Assembly: GCA_021401465.1 (NCBI GenBank)
Contig: JADDMT010000017.1
Coordinates: 310,001 to 374,000, forward strand
From: Teratosphaeria epicoccoides
Taxonomy: Eukaryota > Ascomycota > Dothideomycetes > Mycosphaerellales > Teratosphaeriaceae
Reading direction: 5' to 3'
DNA: 64,000 bases
A program made the position numbers and the translations under genes. Each line of letters starts with the position of its first letter. Position 1 is the stretch's first letter. The notes beneath the pieces are model-generated. The model was given only the letters and a program-made list of their open reading frames with translations. It was not told the DNA's origin and did no database searches. Positions 10,584-20,970 of this stretch are shown piece by piece.

Positions 10584-13397
10584 TCACAACCGACTATCAA
10601 CCCCACTCCACCCCCTCTCCCTCCCACCAAACCCCGCCTCCGGCCAAACATGCGGCAGCGCCTCCCAAATGTGTCCCACGTGCACAATCTCCAGGCCTTC
10701 CTTGACCTCCACGGGCAAGTCCTTGACATCCTTGCGATTTTGCCCCGGCAACAAGACCTTCTTCACACCCGCCCTCAAAGCCCCGATCAACTTCTCCTTG
10801 ATACCGCCCACCGGCATGACTTTACCGCGAAGGGAAACTTCGCCCGTCATGGCGATGTTGGGAGGTACAGGCTTGCTCGAGAAGACCGAGATGAGCGCGA
10901 CGGTGTGCGCGAGGCCAGCGGAGGGGCCGTCCTTGGGGATGGCGCCGGAAGGGCAATGCACGTGGATGCTGCGGGCTTTCATGATGTCTTCGTTGGGGTC
11001 GTGGGTGAGTGCGAGTTCGTAGGCGTGGGACTTCACCCATGTCAGCGCTACTTCTACCGACTCCTTCAGCACGTCGCCGAGCTTTCCGGTGAGTTGGACG
11101 CGGCCGGTGCCGGGCATGTCTGCGATCTCGATGAAGAGAATGCTGCCTTGGCTTCCGGTGCTGTACGCGACGAGGCCGGTCACGACGCCTGGCTGGGAGG
11201 CCTGGGCGGCGAGCTCTTCTTCGAAACGCTCGATCCCGAGGATGTCTTCCAAGTCTTCGACGGTGATGGCAGGGGTGTAAGCTGGCAGGGTATTGGTGTC
11301 GCGTGCCTCGGCGAATTGCACGGCTTTCGATCTGCATACTGAGCTGATTTCGCGCTCGAGGTTGCGAACACCGGATTCGCGTGTGTATGCCGTGATGATT
11401 TTGTCCACAACATCATCCCTGAGCTCCACATTCTCGGGCTTGAGGCCGTTGGTTGTGATTTGCTTGGGAATCAGGTGGCGGTTGGCGATGTGGCGCTTCT
11501 CTAGAGTCGTGTACCCCGATAGCTGGATCGTCTCCATGCGGTCGAGAAGTGGTGGTGGGATGGTGTCGAGAGAGTTGGCAGTAGCGATGAAGAGTACCTT
11601 GCTCAGGTCGAGTGGAATGTTGACATAGTGGTCGACGAAGCTAGAGTTCTGCTCGGGGTCCAGCACCTCGAGCATAGCCGCTGATGGGTCTCCGTGGTAA
11701 GAAGATGTTCCTACCTTGTCAATCTCGTCGAGCAGGAAGACAGGGTTTGCGACGCCAACTTTCTTCAGACCATTGACAATGAGACCAGGCATAGCAGCAA
11801 CGTACGTCCGCCGGTGGCCTCTGATCTCGGCCTCATCACGCACGCCACCTAGCGAGATGCGGTGGAATTGCCTGCCTAGCGCTGTCGCAACGGACTTGGC
11901 GAGTGAGGTTTTACCCGTGCCTGGCGGACCGACGAGCAGCAGGATTGGTGACTTGTCCACCATCCTCTTGTGCTTGAGGATCTGAACTTCTTCCGGCGTC
12001 TGCTCCCGCTCTGGCGCAGGGAGTTGCTTGCGGGTGGACGGCGCAACATCCTCAGCCTCCTCACTGCTTGGCTTCTCCGTCTTCTCCTCCAACTTTGGCG
12101 ACGCGGCCTTGGTGATGGCTTGAATTTGCTTCTCGAGGTCCATGTTGACAGCCTGCTTGAGCTTGAGCACTGCCAGATACTCAAGTAATCGCTTCTTGAT
12201 CTTCTCCAAGCCGTAATGGTCGTCGTCCAGCTGCTTCCGCGCCTTGACGAGGGTAGCAGCATCGAGATGGTCTTCAGTCATCTTCGTCCACGGAATCTCG
12301 GCCAAGTTCTCCAGATAGTTTCGACAGACTTGATGCTCGGCCTGTGCTGGGTTCATCTTGCCCAGCCGCTTGAGCTCGCGATCAGCCATCTTGCGAGCTT
12401 CAGGAGTCAGCTTCGCCGCGTCGAGCTTCTTCTTCAGCTCCTCGACTTCATTCGCCTCCTCGTCTTGCCCGCCCTGACCGGAACCTGGCATCTGCCCGTG
12501 ACCCATCATCCGCCTGAACCGCGGGTCTTGCCGCAATTTGTTGAGAGTCTCAGAATCGACAATGTTGTTCTGCTGTGGCACCCTGGTGGTGATGGCCATG
12601 ATACGACTGTTGCCTTGGATGCTGCCAATCTGCCTCTGCAACACCTCGATGATGCGGCCCAACCTCTCCTTGACCAGCAGTGCCGAGAGTATGCGCAGCT
12701 TGTCCTCGTGCGTGCAGTCGATGATGTTGGTCATGAAGTCGGCCAGTACACCAGCCTCCTGCAAGTCCTTCCTCACGATGTACAGCTCCAGCCGCCGCGC
12801 CAGTATGGGCGACAGACTCATGCTCGGCCCGCGTGGCAACAGCGCAGACAGACGGACGAGCGCAATCAACTCCCGACTCAGCTGCTTAAGCTGCGCGAAG
12901 AGTTCTGCCACCTCGCCGTCGTCCTCCTTGACCGCGAGCTCCTCGTGCATCGTGACCTTGGCCTCGAAGTATGGCCTCTCCCGCAGTATCTTCTCGGTCT
13001 TGAACCGCTGCACGCCCTCGACCACCAGGGTGAGCTCGCCCGCCCTCCGGCCCTGCACGCCCGTCACTCGCGCCATCGTGCCGTACATGAAGAGATCGGG
13101 CTTCCGCGCCTGGCCCGGGTCGTCGGTGATGGGCGACGCCTTCCGCTCGCCGCCATCTTCGATCAGTTGTCTGCCGTCCGAACTGAGGTATGCGCTGTTG
13201 AGTGGGACACAGCCGACGATGACATTGGACGGCTCCGGCCGCGGTGTGGAGGCTTTGCTGTAGATGTTGGCGAGGATGGCAGCGACATCGGCGCGGTTCT
13301 GCAGCGGGATGCGTGTTGTGACGCCGGGGAGGAGTACGAGAGGAGGAGGGAGGGGCACGAGGGGGAGAGTACGTGTCTTGTTGCTTGACTTAGCCAT
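10584..13397 (-). CDS. Peroxisomal Lon protease (Lon2/Pln type)
   Basis: ATP-dependent serine protease for peroxisomal matrix protein quality control. Single exon, 937 residues from ATG 13397. Domains in order: N-terminal substrate-binding LON domain (about 10-270), AAA+ module with Walker A GPPGTGKT (490-497) and Walker B FLLDEIDK (554-561), and C-terminal S16 protease domain with catalytic Ser826 in PKDGPSAG and Lys867 in GGIKEKLIGA. The protein ends in SRL, a peroxisomal PTS1 signal, and lacks a mitochondrial presequence, so this is the peroxisomal rather than the mitochondrial (Pim1) paralogue. An extra charged insert (about 435-475, Glu/Lys-rich) precedes the AAA+ module. The frame continues upstream only through a TTG, so ATG 13397 is the sensible start. 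Confidence 0.95.
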   Translation of the reverse strand: MAKSSNKTRTLPLVPLPPPLVLLPGVTTRIPLQNRADVAAILANIYSKASTPRPEPSNVIVGCVPLNSAYLSSDGRQLIEDGGERKASPITDDPGQARKPDLFMYGTMARVTGVQGRRAGELTLVVEGVQRFKTEKILRERPYFEAKVTMHEELAVKEDDGEVAELFAQLKQLSRELIALVRLSALLPRGPSMSLSPILARRLELYIVRKDLQEAGVLADFMTNIIDCTHEDKLRILSALLVKERLGRIIEVLQRQIGSIQGNSRIMAITTRVPQQNNIVDSETLNKLRQDPRFRRMMGHGQMPGSGQGGQDEEANEVEELKKKLDAAKLTPEARKMADRELKRLGKMNPAQAEHQVCRNYLENLAEIPWTKMTEDHLDAATLVKARKQLDDDHYGLEKIKKRLLEYLAVLKLKQAVNMDLEKQIQAITKAASPKLEEKTEKPSSEEAEDVAPSTRKQLPAPEREQTPEEVQILKHKRMVDKSPILLLVGPPGTGKTSLAKSVATALGRQFHRISLGGVRDEAEIRGHRRTYVAAMPGLIVNGLKKVGVANPVFLLDEIDKVGTSSYHGDPSAAMLEVLDPEQNSSFVDHYVNIPLDLSKVLFIATANSLDTIPPPLLDRMETIQLSGYTTLEKRHIANRHLIPKQITTNGLKPENVELRDDVVDKIITAYTRESGVRNLEREISSVCRSKAVQFAEARDTNTLPAYTPAITVEDLEDILGIERFEEELAAQASQPGVVTGLVAYSTGSQGSILFIEIADMPGTGRVQLTGKLGDVLKESVEVALTWVKSHAYELALTHDPNEDIMKARSIHVHCPSGAIPKDGPSAGLAHTVALISVFSSKPVPPNIAMTGEVSLRGKVMPVGGIKEKLIGALRAGVKKVLLPGQNRKDVKDLPVEVKEGLEIVHVGHIWEALPHVWPEAGFGGRERGWSGVDSRL

Positions 13398-13762
13398 GTC
13401 TGCTGTAGACGACTCACGACTGTCGAGCGTATGGATCAACAGTGCATCTGGGATTAATAACGCCGCCTCTCACGTGTTCACATGTCGACATACATCATCG
13501 CCGAGGCTCTGTCGGCCATTCACTTTCCATTGCCGACCTCTCCTTCTCCGCACTCACTCCCGAACATAGCCAGCGACAAACCTCGTGTGTCTGAGAACAG
13601 CAGTGATATCGAGTAGGTCGCAGAAGCGACAATGTACCTTGCAATGTAGGCCATCACAGTCGCTCTCTCCAAGCTCCTTCCTTCATCAATGTCGGAACCA
13701 CAACGCCCCTTCCCTGGTACAGCCACAGGTCGTCCCATTCCCATACCACAGCAACCCCCACC
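13398..13762. other. Upstream region of the Lon gene
   Basis: 365 bases with no coding signal on either strand. It serves as promoter for the Lon gene on the minus strand and possibly for the former gene whose relic starts at 13763. Confidence 0.4.
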
Positions 13763-14020
13763 ATGACACCTCCGGTCCCATACGCCCCCATCCGCATCGC
13801 AGGCTGCCCCGGCTCCGCCATCGACCGCCGGCACGCCATGGCCATTCTCGCCGCCAACCACTCCAATGACCCCATCGACGTAATAACCAGGGACCGGATG
13901 TCCGAGTCCAACATGACCGCGCGCGCCATCTTCTAAACCACCAACCCAGACCTCCCCACCTACGAACCCACTTTCCTTGAAGCCGTCGAGCTCGCCCTCC
14001 CCCACACAGCCAAACAAAGA
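13763..14020 (+). pseudogene. Relic of an AtuA/DUF1446-like gene
   Basis: From ATG 13763 the frame reads through a typical N-terminus of the acyclic terpene utilisation (AtuA, DUF1446) family: PIRIAGCPGSAIDRRHAMA, then DPIDVITRDRMSESNMTARAI. A TAA stop interrupts it at 13934-13936. The same frame then continues as TTNPDLPTYEPTFLEAVELA, which is again family-like, up to about 14020. After that similarity stops; intact family members run for several hundred more residues. Family residues are also changed (for example the usual GDWMSE is RDRMSE). This is therefore a truncated, stop-interrupted fragment. Recognition is from memory of the family, and the full-length gene is not in the window. Confidence 0.7.
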
Positions 14021-14588
14021 ATTTGGCCGAGTTCTTGCGGGCGAGGTTTGTAAAGTTGCCAGTCGGATTTTTGGGGAGGGGGAAGCTTTGAGGGATGAAC
14101 CTGTGGGGGGCATTGGGTTAGTGTCAGCAGCGACTTAATCACTGTAGTGGTCCTGCTGTGAGGTGCCTCGTCGAGCGTTAGGCGTGTCAAGGTGACGGGA
14201 GGAGGCGTTAGTGGCTGATGGTGACATACCCTGATGCGTACGAGTGTGTTCGTGGTGGGGATGTGATATTGGTGGGACTGATGTGTGATGGGTCTCAATC
14301 GAAGGAGTGAATGATAATAGGGTCGATGTGAGGGAACGATTGATGGCTCAGTCGTCACCTTCATCATCATCAATCATCAATCATCATATGTAAGTACAAT
14401 GCGCTTGACTTTGCGCTTAGTCGTCACCAAAAAAATCCATCTCCCTCCCCAATTCAACCCAATTGAAAACCGCCAGAAGAGCAACCTCGAGCCTCCCAAA
14501 ACTCCGCGCTTCCCTGTCTATTCATCTCGCATCCGGGGGGTATCATAACAAAATCCTCGGCCATTTCCAAAAAGCGCCAGCCGCCAGA
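14021..14588. other. Intergenic with short TCA/ATC-rich repeat
   Basis: No coding signal after the AtuA-like relic. A short imperfect run of CATCAT/CAATCAT units lies at about 14361-14389. The 3' end of the Ulp1-type gene abuts the right side. Confidence 0.45.
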
Positions 14589-16610
14589 TCACAAGTCAAA
14601 CTCCCCCTCAAACCCTCCATTCAACAGCACCGCCACCATCCACCTTCTCGCATCCATCATGCCCTTCACACTCTCCACCTGGTCAAAATCCACGCCCTTG
14701 ATGCTCGCGTACCCATTGACACAAGCAAAAACACCACAATCATCGCCGTTGAGCTGCGACGACGAGATGCCGTCCATCTCACTCCATTCCTCAGGCTTGA
14801 ACGCGTCGCCCAGCTCCATGGCCAGCCACTGCCTCGCAGCCTTGAAGCCGTAACGGTCCCGGCCGCCGAGGGAGTCCAGGAACTCGATCGTGCGGGCTGT
14901 GGGCGAGACGACAAGCAAAGTCCAGTGCGCGCCGGTGTTGATGGGGAAGTAAATTTTCTCCGCCTGTAACAGCGCTTTGCCCTGGATGCCTTTCCGCCGA
15001 CTCCAGTTCTTGACGCTGTTGATGCCATTGGTTTTATAGTTGGCAAACCACATCGTATTGTACGCGGCGGCATACGGCACCGTCGGACTCCCACGCTTGT
15101 ACTCTCTTCCCATCTGCTCGTTTTTCTTCTTCACGAGCGCGGCGAACCATGCATTGACGGTCTCGTCGTTCAACCATGTCGAGGCGCGGTAATCATATAG
15201 CCGCTCGAGGTCGTACTTGCTCAGCTCGACGCCTTCGACGGACTTGGCCAAGATCTTCTTGGCGTTATCAGTGGCGAGCGCGGTAGCCAGCCTATCTTCC
15301 CACTCTCCGGAGAGGTGGGGAACCAGTCCCTCGCTCCGCCTGCGCTCTTCTTCTGCCTCACGCTCTGCCTGGCGTTTGGCTTCCTCCTCCAATTCGATTT
15401 TGACCCGTGCCTCTTCTTCCTCTCTTTTGATTTTCTCGCGCTCAAGACGCTGCTCTTCCTCCACCTTGGCCTCTCGCAACTGCTTCGATTTCCGAAATTC
15501 GCTCCTGATATTCCTAACCTCGGGAGACTCGATCGACACTAGCTTTGCGCGGCTGATGAGGTTCTCAATATCGGCATCCTTCTGGTTCTGCCTCTCGTGC
15601 TTCTTCTGCTGGGCGTCTCTAGCCTCCTCTCGTTGCTGTCTGATAGCTTCACGAGCTTGTCGTGGCAGCTTGGTGTTCATCTTTCGCACGCTTGCAGGCG
15701 ACGTGGACGATGTCTTTGCGCCCCGTATTGCGATCTGGTCGGCCCTGAATCTGCTCAGGCTCATGCCATATTCGGGCTTCATCTTGGCGGCCAAGGAAGT
15801 GGGCCTAGTGGGCTGTGACGGGACCTGAGTGGATAGAGTCTTGGCCGTGTATGTTCGCGAGGTCGTTCGTGCCTGAGGTTGCAGTCCTCTGGGCAATGTT
15901 TGCATCTTGTGGATCGCTTCATGTGATGATGTGGGCCGGGATTCTGGTGGCGTTTGACGCTTGGAGGGCTGGGGGAATGCGCCAGGCGCTTCGACTGCTG
16001 GGCGTGTATGTGGAGGGTTGTTCGGCTCGTCGTCCTGCGAATTCGGCGGTGAGGGCAGATCCTGTTTCTGTGTCTTTGCGGCGGCCAATGCGCCCGACAT
16101 GTGATACTGCTCTTCCTCGTCGGATGTGTCATCTGCACATGGCGCCTTCTGTCCTCTGAGCCACGTGCGATTGGCGCTGCTCTGCGGAGATGGCGGACTG
16201 TTCGCACATGGTTCTGCATGTGCCATCGGTGAGGCGGTGGGTGGTGAGGGGCTCGTGGGCTCGTGGGCCGCGTCTCTCGTAATGGCGCGTCGCTTGTGGG
16301 CGGTGTCTGACTCGACGGACACGATCTCGGTGGGTGCGGGTGTTGGTGTTTGGCGGAGGCCGAACAGCCAGGTCCATCCGCGTGTCGCAATGTGGTAGCT
16401 GTGTCCGGCCAACATGGACACGTAGACGACGCATGTGCGGTAGAGCTGCATTGCTTTGGGCTCGACCGGCGCTTCCAAGCCAGCGATGTAGATCAGCGGC
16501 TGTCGGGGCTCGGGGATGTTGTCGTGCTCGAATGCGCTGAAGGATCTCTTGCCCAGGCGGGAGTAGTAGGAGGAAGGCGATGGGTCAATGTCCATTGCCG
16601 AGTCCTCCAT
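14589..16610 (-). CDS. ULP1: Ulp1-type SUMO protease (peptidase C48)
   Basis: Cysteine protease that matures SUMO and removes it from targets, usually at the nuclear envelope. Single exon, 673 residues from ATG 16610 (MEDSAMDIDP). Residues 1-310 are low-complexity Pro/Ser/Thr-rich. They are followed by a strongly charged coiled coil (about 330-430, EEEARVKIELEEEAKRQAE region), then the Ulp1 catalytic domain (about 455-673) with its LNDETVNAWF signature. The catalytic residues are in place: His562 (GAHWTLLVV), Asp579 (FLDSLGG), Gln619 (SSQLNGDD) and Cys625 (DDCGVF). The frame stays open upstream to about 17105, but that part is not protein-like and has no clear start, so it is treated as leader. 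The gene is divergent from the acidic unknown gene at 17533. Confidence 0.93.
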   Translation of the reverse strand: MEDSAMDIDPSPSSYYSRLGKRSFSAFEHDNIPEPRQPLIYIAGLEAPVEPKAMQLYRTCVVYVSMLAGHSYHIATRGWTWLFGLRQTPTPAPTEIVSVESDTAHKRRAITRDAAHEPTSPSPPTASPMAHAEPCANSPPSPQSSANRTWLRGQKAPCADDTSDEEEQYHMSGALAAAKTQKQDLPSPPNSQDDEPNNPPHTRPAVEAPGAFPQPSKRQTPPESRPTSSHEAIHKMQTLPRGLQPQARTTSRTYTAKTLSTQVPSQPTRPTSLAAKMKPEYGMSLSRFRADQIAIRGAKTSSTSPASVRKMNTKLPRQAREAIRQQREEARDAQQKKHERQNQKDADIENLISRAKLVSIESPEVRNIRSEFRKSKQLREAKVEEEQRLEREKIKREEEEARVKIELEEEAKRQAEREAEEERRRSEGLVPHLSGEWEDRLATALATDNAKKILAKSVEGVELSKYDLERLYDYRASTWLNDETVNAWFAALVKKKNEQMGREYKRGSPTVPYAAAYNTMWFANYKTNGINSVKNWSRRKGIQGKALLQAEKIYFPINTGAHWTLLVVSPTARTIEFLDSLGGRDRYGFKAARQWLAMELGDAFKPEEWSEMDGISSSQLNGDDCGVFACVNGYASIKGVDFDQVESVKGMMDARRWMVAVLLNGGFEGEFDL

Positions 16611-17532
16611 GTTGCGCGTGCGATTGTGGGGGTCGCATACGGTACCATCCAATTCTGCTGTGGGGAATGGTGTGGAGAGGGTTGTGTGGTGGAATGGCTG
16701 GTGTGGGGTGTGGGGTGGGGGGGGGGGGCGGCGGTGTGTGGTGTATGGAGTGTACAGTCGGTCGCACTTGCCTTTGGATGCTGTCTGAATGCAAACGTCT
16801 GGAAACCGCGACTGACGTTTGAGCAAGCAAGCTAGTGCGCTTTCTGTTCTTTCGGGTCGACGCAGGGGCCCGTGCTTGGACCGTTTACCTCTTGTTTCAT
16901 GAAATCTGATCTCGATGCGCCGAAAACGATCACATTCCTCATGCACATCACCATGACCTACCTGAATCCGGTTAGCTTTCATGTTCAAGCCCGCATTTTG
17001 AAACATCATATTCATTACATTTTGATTAGCGCCTCCCGAGATATATACACGAATAGAGAGGATGGATGGATTCCTGATAGCTACATAACCTTTTGCCATG
17101 CCCACCGTGCTTGCACGAGCGGTATAGTTTGATACATAGTTTGATAGGCTGCGGCCTGCCCTGCCACGCGACCTTGGCCGCCTGCCACCACACCGTTTCC
17201 GGCTCTTTGGCGCGCCGAGGGGAAGTTAGACCTTGAAAGCGTACATGTCTTAAACAATGCATCAATCTCACCTGCACGACTCTCCAAGAATATGATACCA
17301 AGCCCCATTGTCGCTGCTCAACGCAACGACCATGACCATTCTGACCATTTCTGATTGATGACTTGTTCGCTAAGTACATGTATACCTCGCGCTACATCCT
17401 GCTCAACACAGGACCCCTGCAAGACAGGCAGCCATCGTCAATCGCTTGATCTCTGCTTTGCGCCGGAAGCACTGGCATCTCAGACAATTCCTGCACAGCA
17501 TCGCGCCTTCTGGCTCCCAGCACAACGCCGCT
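16611..17532. other. Divergent promoter region with G-rich tract
   Basis: 922 bases between the Ulp1 start (minus) and the unknown acidic protein start (plus). At about 16707-16737 the plus strand is GT/G-rich with an uninterrupted run of about 10 G, so the Ulp1 leader RNA would be C-rich there. No gene recognised. Confidence 0.5.
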
Positions 17533-19266
17533 ATGTCTCTCCTCAAGCGCCTATCCGATACCATCTTCTCCTTTGTGTCGCCGCGCAAGAGCCATGCCGC
17601 GGCAGAGCAAGCGCTGACGCCGCAAACCGCCCCACCACAATTCAGGAAGTTGCGGCAGAGGCCAACAACAAAGAGGAGTAGCGAGGACGCGTTTGATCAG
17701 GCCATACGGAGTAGTAGAAGTATGAGCCCGGTCGAGAGGGTCGACAGTTGGCAGATGGCCCAGGACGAATGCGTGTGCGGCGTCGGGAGTAAGCGGAAGC
17801 TGTTGCCCACGCCGCGTGTGGATGACGGCTATGCCGGGAGTGGAAAGAGGGCGAGGTATGAGGCGTGTGTCGACGACGGCGACATTAGTATGGAAGATGA
17901 GCAAGCAGCGTATGATGAGGAAGAGCAAGAAGAAGACGAGGAGCTTGGGGACGATGGTTCGGACGAGGTGTCGGACGAAGCCGACTTCGATGAACAGCTG
18001 GATCAGAATGACGTCGAGAGCCAAGACGCAGAATTGGACGAGGAGTATGACGGAGATGTAGATCAAGTCGAAAAGAGCGAGGAGGGCAGCGCGCAAGATT
18101 ACGACGGAGATGAGGAGGTCGAAGAGTATGATGAGGGTGAGGAAGAGGATGAGGATCACTCATACGATGCCAACGCTCTCACAAACGACTTTTCCGGGCT
18201 CAAGTACGGCTTTACGCCAATTAAGCGCGAGCCACTGGACGAAGACGAAAGCGAACCTGAAGTCGACCAAGACATCAGCAACATCATTTCCGACGAAGCC
18301 TATGAGGAAGAGAAGCCACGATACATCGACATCACCCAAGAGCACCTTTACAGAGGCATAGACACTGCTAAGCTGCGAGCTGAGGGCTGGTGTGGCCACC
18401 ACATCACGCTCGTTCAGAAACTTGCCATGCGAGGCTTCGAGCCGCTGATGCCGCTGGTCTTCCGTGATCTTCTGAGCTATCTGCCGCATGCTCTTTTCGC
18501 CGGCAGTCCGGAGCAATATCAAGCGTCATACATCAGGTCTGGCAAGGGCCACAACGGTGACTACGCACTGTCGAAATACCTGGACAAGTTCATGATTGTC
18601 GGCGGGTATGTCAGAAGTCGAGCAGACGAATATCCAGAGAGATTGCCAACAGGGAAGGTCCTGTCTCTGTATGGAAGGAAACACTCGGCCTTTGTGCGCA
18701 AGACATCCGAATGGACCATCATCAATGGTGTGCTGGATCTCATGAAGTATGCCGAGGAGCGCGATCAGCCAGGTCTCGAGACGCGAAAGAAGCAGCCGAC
18801 ATGCCGGATCCCAATTCTCGAGCAGGTGGCCGCGCCAGCAGGCACACCCCCTGAAGAAATGCAGGGGCTCGCACAAGCTAAGATGGAGGCACTGTACCAG
18901 CGGTACGAGGAGAAGTTCCGGCCCCACCAATCCATCGAGCAGTCTCCCTCCAGCACCACGACCACTTCGATCACGTCAGCGCTTACAGGCGAGCGACTCT
19001 CCCACCCAATACCGCAGATCTACTGCCTGATCGCTTCTGGGACTGTGGTCGTGCTCGCGGCATACAGACCCGATGATCGAGACATGCCGGTGCAGACGAC
19101 GGCGTTCTTTGACTTCAAGGAGTACGGATATGATGCGTGGAATGTGCTGGCACTGGCGATTATCGTGTGTCATTGTCGTAAGGTGTTAGTTGAGATTGCG
19201 GAGAAGACGGGTGTGGGTGCGTTTGTGCCGGGGACGGAGGATCCGGTTTATGATGCTGATTTGTAG
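17533..19266 (+). CDS. Acidic protein of unknown function
   Basis: Single exon, 577 residues from ATG 17533 (MSLLKRLSDTIFSFVSP); an upstream in-frame TTG is not taken as start. I do not recognise the family. Three parts are visible. Residues 1-110 are basic and Ser-rich with two putative nuclear localisation stretches (KLRQRPTTKRS, SKRKLLPTPR). Residues 115-270 are an extremely acidic Asp/Glu tract broken by Tyr and Gln. Residues 285-577 form a folded-looking domain with conserved-looking patterns (YIDITQEHLYRGIDTAKLR, SYLPHALFAGSPEQ, KYLDKFMIVGGYVRSR) ending in DPVYDADL. The NLS plus acidic tract suggests a nuclear, chromatin-associated or histone-binding role, but this is inference. It is transcribed divergently from the Ulp1-type gene. 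Confidence 0.75.
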   Translation: MSLLKRLSDTIFSFVSPRKSHAAAEQALTPQTAPPQFRKLRQRPTTKRSSEDAFDQAIRSSRSMSPVERVDSWQMAQDECVCGVGSKRKLLPTPRVDDGYAGSGKRARYEACVDDGDISMEDEQAAYDEEEQEEDEELGDDGSDEVSDEADFDEQLDQNDVESQDAELDEEYDGDVDQVEKSEEGSAQDYDGDEEVEEYDEGEEEDEDHSYDANALTNDFSGLKYGFTPIKREPLDEDESEPEVDQDISNIISDEAYEEEKPRYIDITQEHLYRGIDTAKLRAEGWCGHHITLVQKLAMRGFEPLMPLVFRDLLSYLPHALFAGSPEQYQASYIRSGKGHNGDYALSKYLDKFMIVGGYVRSRADEYPERLPTGKVLSLYGRKHSAFVRKTSEWTIINGVLDLMKYAEERDQPGLETRKKQPTCRIPILEQVAAPAGTPPEEMQGLAQAKMEALYQRYEEKFRPHQSIEQSPSSTTTTSITSALTGERLSHPIPQIYCLIASGTVVVLAAYRPDDRDMPVQTTAFFDFKEYGYDAWNVLALAIIVCHCRKVLVEIAEKTGVGAFVPGTEDPVYDADL

Positions 19267-19776
19267 GCGTTCCGGATTGGAGGTTGGTGGGGAGTAGAGG
19301 TGAATGTCGCTGCGCTGGTGATTGCGAGATGCTTGGTGCTTCCTCGCTTGATGTAGAGGTGGGAGGCGCTTTTGTTCTACCTACACCCCGTGCGCGTGAT
19401 ATGAGGCCGCGATTGCCATTACTGGCCGAAGGATGAGGCGTAGTCATAGCTGCGAACAATTTTACGGATATAGTCAGGTGGGCGAGGGCTAGGTCTTCAC
19501 ATGCACGCGGCTGCCGTTCCAGCCCAATGACGCAAGCCATCAATTTTCCCGTCTATAAGATACCGCCGATGTCCAATTATCATGACATTGCCCGCGAGCC
19601 ACATACGTCTAAGCGACGAGCAAAATCTCGCCAATCGCAAGCACTCGCCATCCTAATCTCTCCACACACAGTCACTCAGCCCGCACCAAACCACCCCACC
19701 AGATAAATCACCTCACCAAGACATCTCACCTCCCTCCCCACCGACAACCCACAAATCAACCCCCCACCATCCCACC
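19267..19776. other. Intergenic, upstream of DUF92 gene
   Basis: 510 bases holding the 3' end of the acidic-protein gene and a C-rich, pyrimidine-rich leader before ATG 19777, a common fungal promoter feature. No gene seen. Confidence 0.5.
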
Positions 19777-20767
19777 ATGTCCACGAACCCTCTCCTCTCC
19801 TTCGCCTCCACCCGCATTCCCCATCTCACCAGTACCCTCGTCCTCGCAACCTATGCCCACGCCCGCCACAAACTGACTCCCCTGGGCATCGCCTCCGGAA
19901 TCCTCGTCGCGACCCTGCACTCCCTGCACCCCTGGCCGCAATTCCAGCACCTCCTCCTGCTCTTCTTCCTCCTGGGCACCCTCGCCACCCGCACCGGCCG
20001 CGCCGCAAAAGCGCACCTCACGCACGCCGCCGCCGCCGGCGGGGAAGGCCCCCGCACCAGCGCGCAGGTGTGGGCGAACTCCGGATGCGCGTGCGTGATG
20101 GTGCTCGGGCACGCGTGGCTGCTCTCCCAGACGCCGTTTGTGTCCGGGCGGGGCGGGGGTGTGCGGCCCGGGGTGCATTGGCCAGCGGTGCAGAGGGTTT
20201 TGCCGGTCGGCGTCGTGGCGCAGTATGCGGCGGTCGCGGCGGATACGTTCAGTTCTGAGCTGGGGATTTTGGCGCAGGGGCAGCCGGTGCTGGTTACGAG
20301 GCCGTGGGTGAAGGTGCCGAGGGGCACGAACGGGGGCGTGACGGTGGAGGGGTTGGTGTGTGGGTTGCTTGGGAGCTTTTTGCTGACGGGGGCTGCAGGG
20401 GTTTTGTTGAGGGTGTTGGAGCCGCGGGTGGCGATGGGGTGGGGGACGGGGGTCTTGGTGGTGGTGGTGGGACTGGCCGGGAGCGTCATTGATTCGGTTC
20501 TGGGGGCCACGGTGCAAGCGACTGTGGTGGATAGGAAGAGTGGGAAGGTGGTGGAGGGGGCCGGGGGGACGAGGGTTCAGGTGGTGGAGGGTGGGAGTAG
20601 GGTGGTCAGGGGATGGGATTTGTTGACGAATAATGGTAGGTTCGATCTCTCTTGACTTTGAGGGTGAAATGCTGACGTGGTGTCCGACAGGCGTGAATTT
20701 TGCGATGGCCGCGTTGACGAGTGTGCTGGCTATGGGGGCTGCGCATGTACTGGGACTGGGGTTTTGA
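19777..20767 (+). CDS. DUF92/TMEM19 family membrane protein
   Basis: Integral membrane protein of the DUF92/TMEM19 family, whose biochemical role in fungi is not settled. Two exons (19777-20635 and 20691-20767; 55-nt intron 20636-20690 with GTAGGT donor and CAG acceptor) encode 311 residues. The splice converts the end to LLTNN/GVNFAMAALTSVL, matching the conserved final helix. Family signatures are ADTFSSELGIL (about residues 150-160) and VPRGTNGGVT (about 184-193). Six or seven hydrophobic segments are visible, including LLLLFFLLGTLA and LVVVVGLAGSVIDSVLG. Start at ATG 19777, the first ATG. The third-codon positions are very G/C-rich compared with neighbours. Confidence 0.88.
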
Positions 20768-20970
20768 AACCCACTTAGGTATGTCTATCTTCCGATGATG
20801 CTCGTGCCCCAGCTCACGGGCTCTAGCGCGTGTTTTCGAGTCTCGCTCCCGTAGCTATCTAGATGAAAGCCTCATCGCATTTCCTGCCGCAGAATACAAG
20901 CCTGCGCAATTTCGTCTCAGCAGCCGTTCTCGCCACCTGCCCGCTCTATCGTCACCCTGTCAGATCCTCC

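Noticed and set aside
16611..17105. Open frame continuing 165 codons upstream of the Ulp1 start
   Set aside because: Its translation is low-complexity His/Pro/Thr-rich near the start and unlike any protein further up; MEDSAMDIDP at 16610 is a sound ATG start, so the upstream part is treated as leader.
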